From positions 1,017,001 through 1,081,000 of the forward strand of contig NZ_CP132507.1 in assembly GCF_032191775.1 (NCBI RefSeq): a stretch of 64,000 nucleotides of DNA, in the 5' to 3' direction. The notes beneath the pieces were generated by a model that saw only the letters and a list, made by a program, of their open reading frames with translations, had not been told where the DNA came from and searched no databases. Numbering within the stretch: the stretch's first letter is position 1; each line of letters begins with the position of its first letter. The position numbers and the translations under genes are program-made. This stretch comes from Rhodoferax mekongensis. Lineage in GTDB: Bacteria > Pseudomonadota > Gammaproteobacteria > Burkholderiales > Burkholderiaceae_C. Positions 8,593-17,223 of this stretch are shown piece by piece.

Positions 8593-9456
8593 TCAGGTGG
8601 TCAGCTTCTGGTGCAGCCAGCGGCACACCGGGCTGTTAGCGTCTTCCAGCCCGTGGATCACGGTGAAGTGGTCGGCACCATCGATGGCGCTCAGCTCTAC
8701 CGGGTTGCCCAGAGCCACTGCCGCATCCCGGTAGCCGGTGGACTGGCGGGCGAATTCACCGGACTCGGCACCGCCCCAGATCACCCAGGTTGGCGTAGGG
8801 CACGCACGCAGGTTAGGCGTGGGGGACTGGCGGCGGATGATGCCGTCATCCAGCTGGATCATGGGTTGCAGGTAGCTGTAGCGCAGGGGTTCCAACTCGT
8901 AGAGGCCGCTGAACAGCAGGCCCGCCTTGAGCGGGTCGCGCGGCAGGCCGTAGTCGGTGTCCCACGCGGTTTGCAGGCACATGGCGCCCAGGTGGCCGCC
9001 GGCGGAGTGGCCGCCCACGCCCACGCGGGTCGGGTCGCCGCCGTAGTTCTGGATGTTGCGCAGCGTCCAGGCCATGGCCGAGCGCACCTGTCGCGTGATT
9101 TCGTCTATGGTCACAAAGGGTGCCAGCGCGTAGTTCACCACCACGGTCGTGATGCCGCTGGCGTGCAGGCCCAAGGCGACGCCATGAAAGTCTTTGCTCT
9201 GGAAGGCGCGCCAGTAGCCGCCGTGGATGAACACGAAGACTGGCGCGTTGGGCACGTCCGCCGGAAAGATGTCCAGCGTCTCGTGCACCGTGGGCCCGAA
9301 GGGGATGCCGGCATGGTGCTTGAGGGTGCTGCGGGCTTTTTCGGCCTGCGCCGCAAAGTGCTTGCCGGGAGCAGCCGGGTCGGGCAGCGCGATGGAGGGG
9401 TTGTATTGCGCGTCGATCTGCGCCTGGGTGTCAAAGTCGCGGTAGAGCTTGGGCAT
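8593..9456 (-). CDS. Alpha/beta hydrolase, arylformamidase (KynB)/esterase-like
   Basis: The 287-residue protein has the HGGYW oxyanion-hole motif and a GGHSAGGHL nucleophile elbow, as in the carboxylesterase/kynurenine formamidase branch of alpha/beta hydrolases. A C-terminal DGADHFTVIHGL segment supplies the likely catalytic His, and the acidic residue would lie shortly before it. No signal peptide is seen, so it should be cytoplasmic. It begins 15 bases after the upstream livF-like gene and is very probably the last gene of that importer operon, which suggests it cleaves an imported ester or amide; the substrate is not evident. No kynureninase or tryptophan dioxygenase gene is nearby, so a true role in tryptophan breakdown is unsupported. 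Confidence 0.8.
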   Translation of the reverse strand: MPKLYRDFDTQAQIDAQYNPSIALPDPAAPGKHFAAQAEKARSTLKHHAGIPFGPTVHETLDIFPADVPNAPVFVFIHGGYWRAFQSKDFHGVALGLHASGITTVVVNYALAPFVTIDEITRQVRSAMAWTLRNIQNYGGDPTRVGVGGHSAGGHLGAMCLQTAWDTDYGLPRDPLKAGLLFSGLYELEPLRYSYLQPMIQLDDGIIRRQSPTPNLRACPTPTWVIWGGAESGEFARQSTGYRDAAVALGNPVELSAIDGADHFTVIHGLEDANSPVCRWLHQKLTT

Positions 9457-9471
9457 GGGGTGTCCTTGAAA

Positions 9472-10188
9472 TCAAATGCCGACGTAGCGGTGCCAGAGTT
9501 CGGGTTGTGCGGCCAAGGTGGTCGAGTCGCCACTCCAGACCGCGCGGCCGCGCTCCATGATGGTGTGGTGGCCGGCCAGCGCGATCAGACGCTGCACATA
9601 CTTGTCGATGACCAGCACGCTCTGGCCTTGGGTGCGCAGGGTGTCCAGGCAGCGCCAGATGTCTTCACGAATCAGTGGCGCCAGGCCTTCGGTGGCCTCG
9701 TCCAGGATCAGCAGGTGCGGGTTGGTCATTAGCGCGCGGCCAATGGCCAGCATCTGCTGCTCGCCGCCGGAGAGCTGGTTGCCCATGTTGCGCGCGCGGT
9801 GCTCCAGCACCGGGAAGAGGTGGTAGATCCGCTCCAGCGTCCAGGGCTCGGCGCTGGCATTGCGCCGCGCGGCAAAGGCAATCAGGTTTTCTTGCACCGT
9901 GAGGTTAGGGAAAATCTGCCGTCCCTCGGGCACCAAAGCCACGCCCATGCGGGCGATGCGGTCGGGGCTCAAGCCCTCAATGCGCTCGCCCCGGAAACGG
10001 ATGCTGCCGCTGCGCGCTGGCGTCAGCCCCAGGATGCTGCGCACCGTGGTGGTTTTGCCCATGCCGTTGCGACCCAGCAGAGTGGAGGTGGTGCCGGCCT
10101 GGAGCTGCATGTCCAGCCCGAAGAGCACCTGGCTGTTACCGTAAGCCGTCTCCAGGCCCTGAATGTCGAGCAGGGTCTCGGTGCTCAT
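9472..10188 (-). CDS. livF: Branched-chain amino acid-type ABC transporter ATPase, LivF
   Basis: This 238-residue ATPase is the LivF-type subunit of a branched-chain amino acid/amide importer. It shows Walker A GRNGMGKTT, the family phrase PEGRQIFPNLTVQENL, the signature LSGGEQQMLAIGRALM, and Walker B LLILDEATEGLAP. In place of the usual EQ motif after Walker B, the H-loop region reads VLVIDKYVQ, where related proteins usually have VEQ or VEH, so the switch His is not obvious. Its ATG overlaps the livG-like stop (ATGA). It lies fourth in transcription order after livH, livM and livG. Confidence 0.9.
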   Translation of the reverse strand: MSTETLLDIQGLETAYGNSQVLFGLDMQLQAGTTSTLLGRNGMGKTTTVRSILGLTPARSGSIRFRGERIEGLSPDRIARMGVALVPEGRQIFPNLTVQENLIAFAARRNASAEPWTLERIYHLFPVLEHRARNMGNQLSGGEQQMLAIGRALMTNPHLLILDEATEGLAPLIREDIWRCLDTLRTQGQSVLVIDKYVQRLIALAGHHTIMERGRAVWSGDSTTLAAQPELWHRYVGI

Positions 10189-10961
10189 GGGTGGGCCTCC
10201 GGCAAGGCTTCATCGCCAAGGTAGGCGCGCTTCACGTCGTCGCTCTGGCGGATGGCATCGGGCTGGCCACTGGCAATCACGCGGCCGGCCACCAGTACCG
10301 AGATGGTGTCGGCGAGTTGGAACACGGCGTCCATGTCGTGCTCCACCAGCAGCAGCGTGGTCTCGGCGCGCAGCGATTGCAGCAGTGCCACCATGCGCTG
10401 GGATTCGTCCGGCCCCATGCCGGCCAAGGGTTCGTCCAGCACCAGCAACTGCGGGCGGCTGGCCAACGCCAAGCCCACCTCTAACTGTCGTTGCTCGGCA
10501 TGCGACAAGGCGCCCGCGGTGCGTTGCAACTGGGCCTGCAAACCTACGCGCGCAGCCACATCTGCCGCCGCCTGCATACGCTGGGTCTCGGTGTGCACCG
10601 GGCGCCAGAAGCGCATGCTGCTGCCCGCCACTGCCTGCAGGGCGAGGGCCAGGTTGTCCTGCACGCTCAGGCGCAAAAACACGTTGGTGATCTGGTACGA
10701 GCGGGCCAGCCCGCGCTTCACCCGGGCGTGCATGGGCAGGCGGGTGATGTCTGCCCCGTTGAGTAACAGGCGCCCGGAATCCGGCTGCAGCGCGCCCGAA
10801 ATCTGGTGGATGAGCGTGGTCTTGCCTGCGCCATTCGGGCCTATCAGGGCATGGACCTCGCCTTTGTGCACTTGCAGGCTGGCGTGGTCGGTGGCGCTGA
10901 GCGCGCCGAAGCGCTTCACCAGTGTGTCGATCTGCAGCAAGGGGGTGGCGCCGGTGTTCAT
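10185..10961 (-). CDS. livG: Branched-chain amino acid-type ABC transporter ATPase, LivG
   Basis: This is the partner ATPase of the importer. It contains Walker A GPNGAGKTT, the Q-loop region RSYQITNVF, the signature variant LSHAEQRQLEVGLALA, Walker B LLVLDEPLAGMGP and the switch VEHDMDAV. The ATG at 10961 overlaps the livM stop as ATGA, which is better supported than an in-frame start 18 bases further upstream. The product is 258 residues, typical of LivG. Tight overlaps on both sides indicate one polycistronic mRNA. Confidence 0.92.
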   Translation of the reverse strand: MNTGATPLLQIDTLVKRFGALSATDHASLQVHKGEVHALIGPNGAGKTTLIHQISGALQPDSGRLLLNGADITRLPMHARVKRGLARSYQITNVFLRLSVQDNLALALQAVAGSSMRFWRPVHTETQRMQAAADVAARVGLQAQLQRTAGALSHAEQRQLEVGLALASRPQLLVLDEPLAGMGPDESQRMVALLQSLRAETTLLLVEHDMDAVFQLADTISVLVAGRVIASGQPDAIRQSDDVKRAYLGDEALPEAHP

Positions 10962-11929
10962 GCCTGACTCCGCGTCCACACGCTGCGCAAGCTGGCCAAG
11001 CCGCGCGGTGCCAGCAACACGACGGCCAGCAACATGGCGCCCAAGCCCAGCTGCCAGTGTTCAGTGGTGTGGCCCAGCACTTCTTCGAGCAGCAGGAAAG
11101 CGGCAGCACCCAGCACGCCGCCATACAGGTGGCCCACGCCACCCAGAATCACCATCACCATCAGCATGCCGCTCTGGCTCCACTGCATCATGGACGGGCT
11201 GACAAAACCGCCCTGGTTGGCCAGCAAGGTGCCGGCCAGACCGGCCATCGCGCCCGCCAGGGTGAAGGCGGTGAGCTGCGTGCGCAGCACCGGAAAACCC
11301 AGTGCCTGCATGCGCACCGGGTTCTCGCGCAGGCCTTGCAGCACCTGGCCGAAGCGCGCGTTGAGCAGGCGCTGGGTGAACAGCAGGCACAGCGTGAGCG
11401 CACCGAGGGCGAGGTAATAGAGCGCCGTGTCGCCGGGGGCAATGCCGGCCCAGGTGTTGCGCCCGGCCAGCGGCAACCCGTCGTCCCCACCGTAGGTTTT
11501 GAGGGAGACGGCCAGGTAGTACAGCATTTGCGCGAAGGCCAGCGTGATCATGATGAAGTACACGCCCTGGGTTCGCAGGCTGATAAAGCCGATCAGGCAG
11601 GCCAGGCCCGCGCTCACCAGCATGGCAGCGGGCCAGGCAATGGCAGCAGGCACGGTGCCATGCTGCATCAGGATGCCCACGGTGTAGGCGCCCGCGCCCA
11701 CAAAGGCCGCATGCCCGAAGCTCACCAAGCCGCCGAAGCCCAGAATCAGGTTCAGGCTGCTGGCAGCCAGGGCAAAAATCGCAATGCGGGTGGCCAGCGT
11801 GACGTAGAACTCCGCGTGCAAGGCCGCCGTGATCTGCGGCAGGGCCAGCAGCACCAGAAACACAGGAAGTGCAGCCCGCAGGTGCAGTGTGTGGTGCAGC
11901 GATGTGCGGGCGTTGTTCGAATCAACCAT
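10958..11929 (-). CDS. livM: Branched-chain amino acid-type ABC transporter permease, LivM
   Basis: This 323-residue membrane protein has many hydrophobic segments and the LivM-family phrases NLILGFGGLVSFGHAAFVGAG and a later GVGHLYGGVLGA. It would form half of the inner-membrane channel with LivH. Its start overlaps the end of livH by eight bases and its stop overlaps the livG start, so expression is coupled. Nothing unusual was seen in the sequence. Confidence 0.92.
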   Translation of the reverse strand: MVDSNNARTSLHHTLHLRAALPVFLVLLALPQITAALHAEFYVTLATRIAIFALAASSLNLILGFGGLVSFGHAAFVGAGAYTVGILMQHGTVPAAIAWPAAMLVSAGLACLIGFISLRTQGVYFIMITLAFAQMLYYLAVSLKTYGGDDGLPLAGRNTWAGIAPGDTALYYLALGALTLCLLFTQRLLNARFGQVLQGLRENPVRMQALGFPVLRTQLTAFTLAGAMAGLAGTLLANQGGFVSPSMMQWSQSGMLMVMVILGGVGHLYGGVLGAAAFLLLEEVLGHTTEHWQLGLGAMLLAVVLLAPRGLASLRSVWTRSQA

Positions 11930-12842
11930 GGGCAGGGAACAGGCCGCGCGGCTTGAAGAACAGCACCGCAGCCATCAACACATAAATCAGGATGGAGGCC
12001 ACCGCCGGTGCCGCATCAGCCGCCAGCGCTGCGCCGAACAGCGACTCGAACACCATGGGCAGCAGGGTGCGCCCGCCGGAGTCCACCATCCCCACCAGCA
12101 GTGCGCCGACCAGTGCACCGCGGATGGAGCCGATGCCGCCGATCACGATGACCACAAAGGCCAGAATCAGAATGCTCTCGCCCATGCCCACCTGCACCGC
12201 CAGCAGCGGCCCGAGCATGCCGCCGGCCAGCGCGCACAAAGCGGCGCCCAGCCCGAACACCGCAGTGAACAGGCGCTGCACATTGGTGCCCATGGCCAGT
12301 GCCATGTCGCGGTTGGAAGCACCGGCACGCACTTGCATGCCCAGCCGGGTGCGGGTCACCAGCAGGTAGAGCAGCAGCGCCGTGGCCAAGCCGACCACGA
12401 TGATGAGCAAGCGGAAAGCCGGGTAGAAAAAGCCGGGCAACAACTCCACCGGGCCCGAGAGTGCGGCCGGCGGGTTGAGCGACAGGGGTTGTGATCCCCA
12501 GATCATGCGCACGGTTTCATTGCACATGAGCAGAATGGCAAAGGTGCCCAGCACTTGGGTGACGTGGTCGCGCCGGTAGAGCCTGCGCAGGACGGACACC
12601 TCCAGCAGCACCCCGAAAAGGGCGGTGCCCGCCACACCCGCAGCCAAGCCCCACCAGAACGATCCGCTGGCTTGGGTGGCTGTGGCAATCAGGTAGGCAC
12701 CCACCATGTACAGCGAACCATGGGCCAGGTTCACCATGTCCATGATGCCGAACACCAGCGTCAGCCCGGCTGCCAGCAAAAACAGCATCAGGCCGAGCTG
12801 CAGGCCGTTCAGGGCCTGCTCCAGCAGCAGAATTCCGCTCAT
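11922..12842 (-). CDS. livH: Branched-chain amino acid-type ABC transporter permease, LivH
   Basis: The 306-residue hydrophobic protein begins MSGILLLEQALNGLQLGLML, a typical LivH N terminus, followed by FGIMDMVNLAHGSLYMVGAY and a later GGIGSIRGALVGALLVG loop. It pairs with LivM as the second permease subunit. It starts 16 bases after the binding-protein gene. The order binding protein-livH-livM-livG-livF is the standard one for this transporter family. Confidence 0.92.
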   Translation of the reverse strand: MSGILLLEQALNGLQLGLMLFLLAAGLTLVFGIMDMVNLAHGSLYMVGAYLIATATQASGSFWWGLAAGVAGTALFGVLLEVSVLRRLYRRDHVTQVLGTFAILLMCNETVRMIWGSQPLSLNPPAALSGPVELLPGFFYPAFRLLIIVVGLATALLLYLLVTRTRLGMQVRAGASNRDMALAMGTNVQRLFTAVFGLGAALCALAGGMLGPLLAVQVGMGESILILAFVVIVIGGIGSIRGALVGALLVGMVDSGGRTLLPMVFESLFGAALAADAAPAVASILIYVLMAAVLFFKPRGLFPAHG

Positions 12843-12858
12843 GCGCGTGCGTCAGGCC

Positions 12859-14055
12859 TTAGAGGCCGGGCATCTTGCAGTTGGCGGCGTAGGCGTCGGC
12901 GTGGTTTTTGAACACGGTGCCCAGGGTGCGGTTGGTGACGCGGCCCTTGGCGTCGCGGGTGATGACGCGCAGGTAGTAGTCCTGGATAGGGAAGTGGTTG
13001 GTGTTGAACTTGAAGGCGCCACGCACCGAGTCGAACTTGGCGGCTTCCAGTGCCTTCTTGACGGCGGCTTTGTCGTCCAGCTTGCCCTTGCTGTCGCGCA
13101 CGCCGGCGTCCATCAGGCGGGCGGCGTCATAGCCCTGGGCTGCGTACAGGGTGGGCAGGCGGCCGTATTCTTTTTCAAACTCGGCCACAAACTTCTTGTT
13201 GGCCGCGTTGTCCATGTCGTGGCCCCACTGGGAGGTGTTGAACATGCCCAGCATCGGGTCGCCCACCGCCTTGATCACGTCCTCATCGCCCGAGAAGCCG
13301 GGGCCGAACAGCGTGATGTCCTTGGACAGGCCGGCGCCCACAAATTGCTTGATGAAGTTGATGCCCAGGCCGCCGGGCAGAAAGATGTACACCGCGTCCG
13401 GCTTGGTGGCGCGGAGCTTGGAGAGCTCGGCGCCGTAGTCGAGCTGGTTGAGGGCGGTGTAGGTCTCGGAAGCAATCTCGCCCTGGTAGAAGCGCTTGAA
13501 GCCGGTGAGGGCGTCTTTGCCCGCGGGGTAGTTGGGGGCGATCAGCGCCACGCGCTTGAAGCCTTTGTCGGTGACCGTCTTGCCCACGGCCTCGTGCATG
13601 TTGTCGTTTTGGTACGAGGCACTGAAGAAGTAGGGGTTGCACTGCTCGCCCGCGTACTGTGAGGGGCCTGCGTTGGCGCTGATGTAGAAAATCTTGGACT
13701 GGAAGGTCGGGGTGCCTACGGCCAACATCACGTTGGAGAACACGATACCGGTCATGAAGTCGACCTTGTCGCGTTTGATCAGTCGGTCTGCGGTTTGGCG
13801 ACCCACTTCGGGGTTGGCCTGGTCATCGGCCACGATGACCTCGGCAGGGCGACCGCCGAGTTTGCCGCCGTTGAGTTTCACAGCGAGTTGGAAGCCGTCA
13901 CGGATATCCACGCCCAAGCCGGCGCCGGGGCCGGACAAGGTACTGAGCAAACCAACACGAACGGGTTCGGTGGACTGGGCCCAGGCACCTGCAGTCGCGG
14001 CAGCCAAAGCGGCGGTCAAAACCAGGCGGGAGGGGGCAGAACGGGGCAGGTGCAT
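12859..14055 (-). CDS. livK: Periplasmic ligand-binding protein of Liv-type ABC importer
   Basis: This secreted receptor starts MHLPRSAPSRLVLTAALAAA with a signal peptide ending near AGAWA-QS, followed by the type I periplasmic fold opening EPVRVGLLSTLSGPGAGLG. The ATG at 14055 has AAGGAAAG about seven bases upstream and is preferred over an in-frame ATG 36 bases further up. The mature protein would be about 375 residues, normal for the Peripla_BP_6 family. It is the first gene of the importer operon. The ligand cannot be read from the sequence; relatives bind amino acids, amides, aromatic acids or urea. Confidence 0.9.
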   Translation of the reverse strand: MHLPRSAPSRLVLTAALAAATAGAWAQSTEPVRVGLLSTLSGPGAGLGVDIRDGFQLAVKLNGGKLGGRPAEVIVADDQANPEVGRQTADRLIKRDKVDFMTGIVFSNVMLAVGTPTFQSKIFYISANAGPSQYAGEQCNPYFFSASYQNDNMHEAVGKTVTDKGFKRVALIAPNYPAGKDALTGFKRFYQGEIASETYTALNQLDYGAELSKLRATKPDAVYIFLPGGLGINFIKQFVGAGLSKDITLFGPGFSGDEDVIKAVGDPMLGMFNTSQWGHDMDNAANKKFVAEFEKEYGRLPTLYAAQGYDAARLMDAGVRDSKGKLDDKAAVKKALEAAKFDSVRGAFKFNTNHFPIQDYYLRVITRDAKGRVTNRTLGTVFKNHADAYAANCKMPGL

Positions 14056-14148
14056 TGCAAACTTTCCTTGTGGAGGGGTGGACCGTTTCATTATCGGCCC
14101 AACACCCCTGCTTTCCGCTGCACCGTTGCAGAAAGCGCAAGCCTCCGT

Positions 14149-14385
14149 TCAGTTCAGCAAGTAGCTGTCGGCGTTGGCTTCGAAATCTTCCGCGTCAATG
14201 GCGGCGTCAAAGGCAGCGCGGGCGGCCAATGCTTCTTTGGTGTAGGGGATCAGCGGTTTGTCCAAGGGGCGCAGCTTGTGGCGGCGCAGGCCGCGCAATT
14301 GCTGGGAGCGCTCCATGGTTTGCAGAACCAGCTCGGGCTCCATCATCAGGCTGAAGGGGTTGAGTGCGGTGGCAGTGGTTTTCAT
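14149..14385 (-). CDS. Small conserved hypothetical protein (78 residues)
   Basis: A short open frame starts MKTTATALNPFSLMMEPELV with GGAGAA placed six bases before the ATG. It is rich in charged residues (QQLRGLRRHKLRPLDKP) and ends with an acidic stretch AAIDAEDFEANADSYLLN. There is no signal peptide, membrane segment or recognisable domain. I recall similar short proteins in Comamonadaceae, but no function is known to me. It sits alone between the importer operon and dbpA on the same strand. A longer in-frame extension upstream exists but lacks a credible ribosome site. Confidence 0.6.
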   Translation of the reverse strand: MKTTATALNPFSLMMEPELVLQTMERSQQLRGLRRHKLRPLDKPLIPYTKEALAARAAFDAAIDAEDFEANADSYLLN

Positions 14386-14552
14386 GGCAGTTCTCCGGTG
14401 AAAGTTTGCGCCATCGAGTGACTTTGGCGCTTGGAGGAACTGTAGCCACGCACTCCAAAAAGTGGAGTCAGACAAGCGCTGGAAAACGTGTAGGAATTTC
14501 CCTTACAAAGCCGGATAAACTGGCTTCTTGCCCGCCACTACGGAGCCTGGGT

Positions 14553-15935
14553 TTACAGCAAACGTGCTCGCACACTCTTGCCTTTGACGCGGCCGGCATT
14601 GAGCTTGTTGCATGCGGCCTGGGCCACGTCACGCGCCACACCGACAAAGGTGCAGAACTCGGTGACCTGGATCTTGCCGATCTGCTCACGGGTGAAGGCA
14701 GGGCCGCCCTCGTCGTTGGTGAGCGCGCCCAGCACGTCGCCGGGACGGATTTTTTCTTTGCGGCCGCCGGCAATCTGCACGGTGACCATGGGGGGCAGCA
14801 AGCGGCCCGTGCCGTTCGGAGTCAGCTCGTCGAGCTTGTGCCACACCGAGGGCGCGTTCTGGTACTGCTCGATCTTGCCGACCGCGCCCATCTCGCGCAT
14901 GCTGGCCAGGCTCAGGGCCAGCCCTTTCTCGCCCGCGCGGCCGGTGCGGCCGATGCGGTGCACATGCACTTCCGGGTCGGGTGTGATGTCCACGTTGATG
15001 ACGATGTCCAGCTCTTTCACGTCCAGCCCACGGGAGGCCACGTCGGTGGCCACCAGCACCGAGCAGCTGCGGTTGGCAAATTGGGCCAGCACCTGGTCGC
15101 GCTCGCGCTGGTCCAGGTCGCCATGCAGGGCTTGGGCCACAAATCCGTCAGCCACCAGCGTGTCCACTAGTTCGTTGCACTGCTGCTTGGTGTTGCAAAA
15201 GGCTATCGTGCTGATCGGGCGGAAGTGGTTGAGGATGCTGCTAACCGCGCTGAAGCGGGACTCGCGATCCACCTCAAAAAAGCGCTGCTCGATGGTGTTG
15301 TCGGCCACCGGGGCTTCCACCTTGATTTGCTGCGGGTCTTGCATGAACTGCTTGGCCAGCTTTTCGATGCCTTCGGGGTAGGTGGCAGAAAACAGCAGGG
15401 TCTGGCGCTCTTTGGGGCACTGGCGTGCCACGGTCACGATATCTTCAAAAAAGCCCATGTCCAGCATGCGGTCGGCTTCGTCCAGCACCAGGGTGTTCAG
15501 GCCTTCGAGCGTGAGGTACTCGCGCTCCAGCAGGTCCATGATGCGGCCGGGCGTGCCCACGACAATGTGCGCGCCGTTTTCCAGCGAAGCGCGCTGGCCG
15601 CGGGTGGCCACGCCGCCGCACAGGGTCACAACCTTGATGTTGTCTTGCGCGCGGGCCAAGCGGCGGATTTCCACCGTCACCTGGTCGGCCAGCTCACGGG
15701 TGGGGCACAGCACCATGGCTTGCACTGCAAACCAGCGGGGGTTGAGCTTGGCCAGCAGGGGCAAGGCAAAGGCGGCCGTCTTACCGCTGCCGGTTTTGGC
15801 CTGGGCAATCAGGTCTTTGCCGGCCAGGGCCACGGGCAGGCTGGCGGCCTGGATGGGTGTCATGGCATCAAAGCCCAACTGTTGCAGGTTGGCCAGCGTG
15901 GCAGGTGCGAGGGGAAGGGTGGAGAAAGCTGTCAT
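14553..15935 (-). CDS. dbpA: ATP-dependent RNA helicase DbpA
   Basis: DbpA is a DEAD-box helicase that acts on hairpin 92 of 23S rRNA during large-subunit assembly. The 460-residue protein shows the Q motif FDAMTPIQAASLP, motif I AKTGSGKT, motif Ia PTRELADQ, motif II VLDEADRM, motif III SAT, and motif VI HRIGRTGRAG. The C-terminal region (KIRPGDVLGALTNDEG, then IGKIQVTEFCTFVGVA) matches the RNA-recognition domain that distinguishes DbpA from other DEAD-box proteins. Start is an ATG in the normal family position. It appears monocistronic, with a hairpin repeat about 50 bases upstream. Confidence 0.93.
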   Translation of the reverse strand: MTAFSTLPLAPATLANLQQLGFDAMTPIQAASLPVALAGKDLIAQAKTGSGKTAAFALPLLAKLNPRWFAVQAMVLCPTRELADQVTVEIRRLARAQDNIKVVTLCGGVATRGQRASLENGAHIVVGTPGRIMDLLEREYLTLEGLNTLVLDEADRMLDMGFFEDIVTVARQCPKERQTLLFSATYPEGIEKLAKQFMQDPQQIKVEAPVADNTIEQRFFEVDRESRFSAVSSILNHFRPISTIAFCNTKQQCNELVDTLVADGFVAQALHGDLDQRERDQVLAQFANRSCSVLVATDVASRGLDVKELDIVINVDITPDPEVHVHRIGRTGRAGEKGLALSLASMREMGAVGKIEQYQNAPSVWHKLDELTPNGTGRLLPPMVTVQIAGGRKEKIRPGDVLGALTNDEGGPAFTREQIGKIQVTEFCTFVGVARDVAQAACNKLNAGRVKGKSVRARLL

Positions 15936-15984
15936 GCTCCGATTATCGGCGGTGTGGTTTGCGTAGGCTTGCTTGGCCTGGCTT

Positions 15985-16042
15985 TTGCTATTGTTTTTAT
16001 AGCTGCTCGCGCATGTTCCATGAGCGCCAGAGGCAGGTTTTG
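15985..16042 (+). repeat. Intergenic hairpin repeat, copy 3
   Basis: The copy reads TTGCTATTGTTTTTATAGCT, then GCTCGCGCATGTTCCATGAGCGCCAGAGG split across the line. It lies just upstream of dbpA (which is on the other strand) and is one of eight copies in the window. Confidence 0.8.
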
Positions 16043-16167
16043 AGCTGAATTACCGTCTGGCGGGGCTGGTGGGGGCACGGCAGGCGGCGTGACCCGTGTT
16101 CTCCGTCTCGCTTCGCGGGCAGCGGGGATGCGGTTTGGTACTTTGGCTTAAGGCTGGAAGCGTGATT

Positions 16168-16275
16168 TCAGGTTTGTTTGGCTGCATAGCGATGTGCGAA
16201 CCAAGGTTTCAGCAGCAAATACCAAACGCACAGAGGCCACAGGATCGTCGCTGAGCCGATGAATAGCAACTCCAT
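16168..16275 (-). CDS. Possible small membrane protein (35 residues)
   Basis: A short frame from the ATG at 16275 encodes MELLFIGSATILWPLCVWYL followed by a basic tail LLKPWFAHRYAAKQT. This is the composition of a single-span small membrane protein with a positive cytoplasmic end. No clear ribosome-binding site is present, and a longer upstream extension in the same frame looks non-coding. It lies in an otherwise gene-free gap of about 480 bases between dbpA and the RsbQ-like gene, which otherwise holds only the repeat. Treat as tentative. Confidence 0.25.
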   Translation of the reverse strand: MELLFIGSATILWPLCVWYLLLKPWFAHRYAAKQT

Positions 16276-16416
16276 GTCAAGCAAGTGTTCAGCCCCATTG
16301 CCGCCGTCGCCACCCACCCACCCGCGTGCGAATAGTGCCGCATGGATTTCTTTCACAGGCAGGGTTTTTGACCTAGACTGTCTCCCAATACAACCTAGGC
16401 GTCGGGAGCCTTGTCC

Positions 16417-17223
16417 ATGAATGTCTTGAAGCGCAATAACGTCCATGAAACTGGCGAAGGCGACAAAGTCTTGCTTTATGCCCATGGCTTCGGCTGCAGC
16501 CAGCACATGTGGTCGCAGGTGGTACCTGCTTTTACCTCAAGCCACCGGCAGGTGCTGTTTGACTATGTGGGCAGCGGTCAGTCCGACATTTCGGCCTTCG
16601 ATAGCCGGCGTTACAGCACCTTGAACGGCTATGCCCAGGACGTGCTGGATGTGTGCGATGCGTTGGGGCTGACATCGGGCGTCACCTTTGTGGGGCATTC
16701 GGTGAGTTGCTCCATTGGCATGTTGGCATCCATCGCACGGCCCGGACTGTTTGACCGGTTGGTCCTGCTGGGTCCGTCGCCGTGCTTCATCAACCAGCCT
16801 CCGGACTATGTGGGGGGCTTTGAGCGCACCGATCTGGAGGGCTTGTTGGCCTTGATGGACCAGAACTACATTGGTTGGGCCAACTATCTCACCCCTGTCA
16901 TTTCGGGTGAACAGGGTGGCGGACCGGTGGCAGACAATTTGTCAGACAGCTTCTGCTCCACGGACCCGGTGATTGCGCGCATCTTCGCCGAGGCTACGTT
17001 TTATGCGGACAACCGGGCTGACCTGCCGCACGTGAGCTGCCCCAGCTTGATCTTGCAGCACCGCTATGACGCATTGGCGCCCGTGGAGGTGGGGGAGTAT
17101 TTGCATAAGCACTTGCGCAATAGCACCTACCAGGTGCTGGACGTCGTGGGGCACTGCTGCCATATGTCTCACCCGCATCTGGTGGTGGACGCAATGAAGA
17201 CGTACCTGGCCCGTAAAGATTGA
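16417..17223 (+). CDS. RsbQ-like alpha/beta hydrolase (D14/KAI2-related sensor hydrolase)
   Basis: The 268-residue protein closely follows the RsbQ/KAI2/D14 pattern: GEGDKVLLYAHGFGCSQHMW (oxyanion region), FDYVGSGQSD, the nucleophile elbow VGHSVSC with Ser near residue 95, an acidic residue in LQHRYDALAP and the catalytic His in GHCCHMSHP. Length and Ser position nearly equal Bacillus RsbQ (269 residues, Ser96). RsbQ makes or perceives an unknown small hydrophobic ligand for the PAS domain of phosphatase RsbP. I chose ATG 16417 because GGGAG lies eight bases upstream; a TTG six bases earlier is too close to it. The stop overlaps the next gene, a PAS-GGDEF protein, so the pair is likely a signalling unit. 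A plain esterase role is possible but less likely given GHSVS and the partner. Confidence 0.87.
   Translation: MNVLKRNNVHETGEGDKVLLYAHGFGCSQHMWSQVVPAFTSSHRQVLFDYVGSGQSDISAFDSRRYSTLNGYAQDVLDVCDALGLTSGVTFVGHSVSCSIGMLASIARPGLFDRLVLLGPSPCFINQPPDYVGGFERTDLEGLLALMDQNYIGWANYLTPVISGEQGGGPVADNLSDSFCSTDPVIARIFAEATFYADNRADLPHVSCPSLILQHRYDALAPVEVGEYLHKHLRNSTYQVLDVVGHCCHMSHPHLVVDAMKTYLARKD

Noticed and set aside
8593..9456. Named kynurenine formamidase (kynB) considered for the hydrolase
   Set aside because: No other tryptophan-degradation gene is nearby and the fold family is broad, so a specific symbol is unsupported.
16276..16506. Longer version of the small membrane frame at 16168
   Set aside because: The added upstream part overlaps the RsbQ-like gene start region and looks non-coding.
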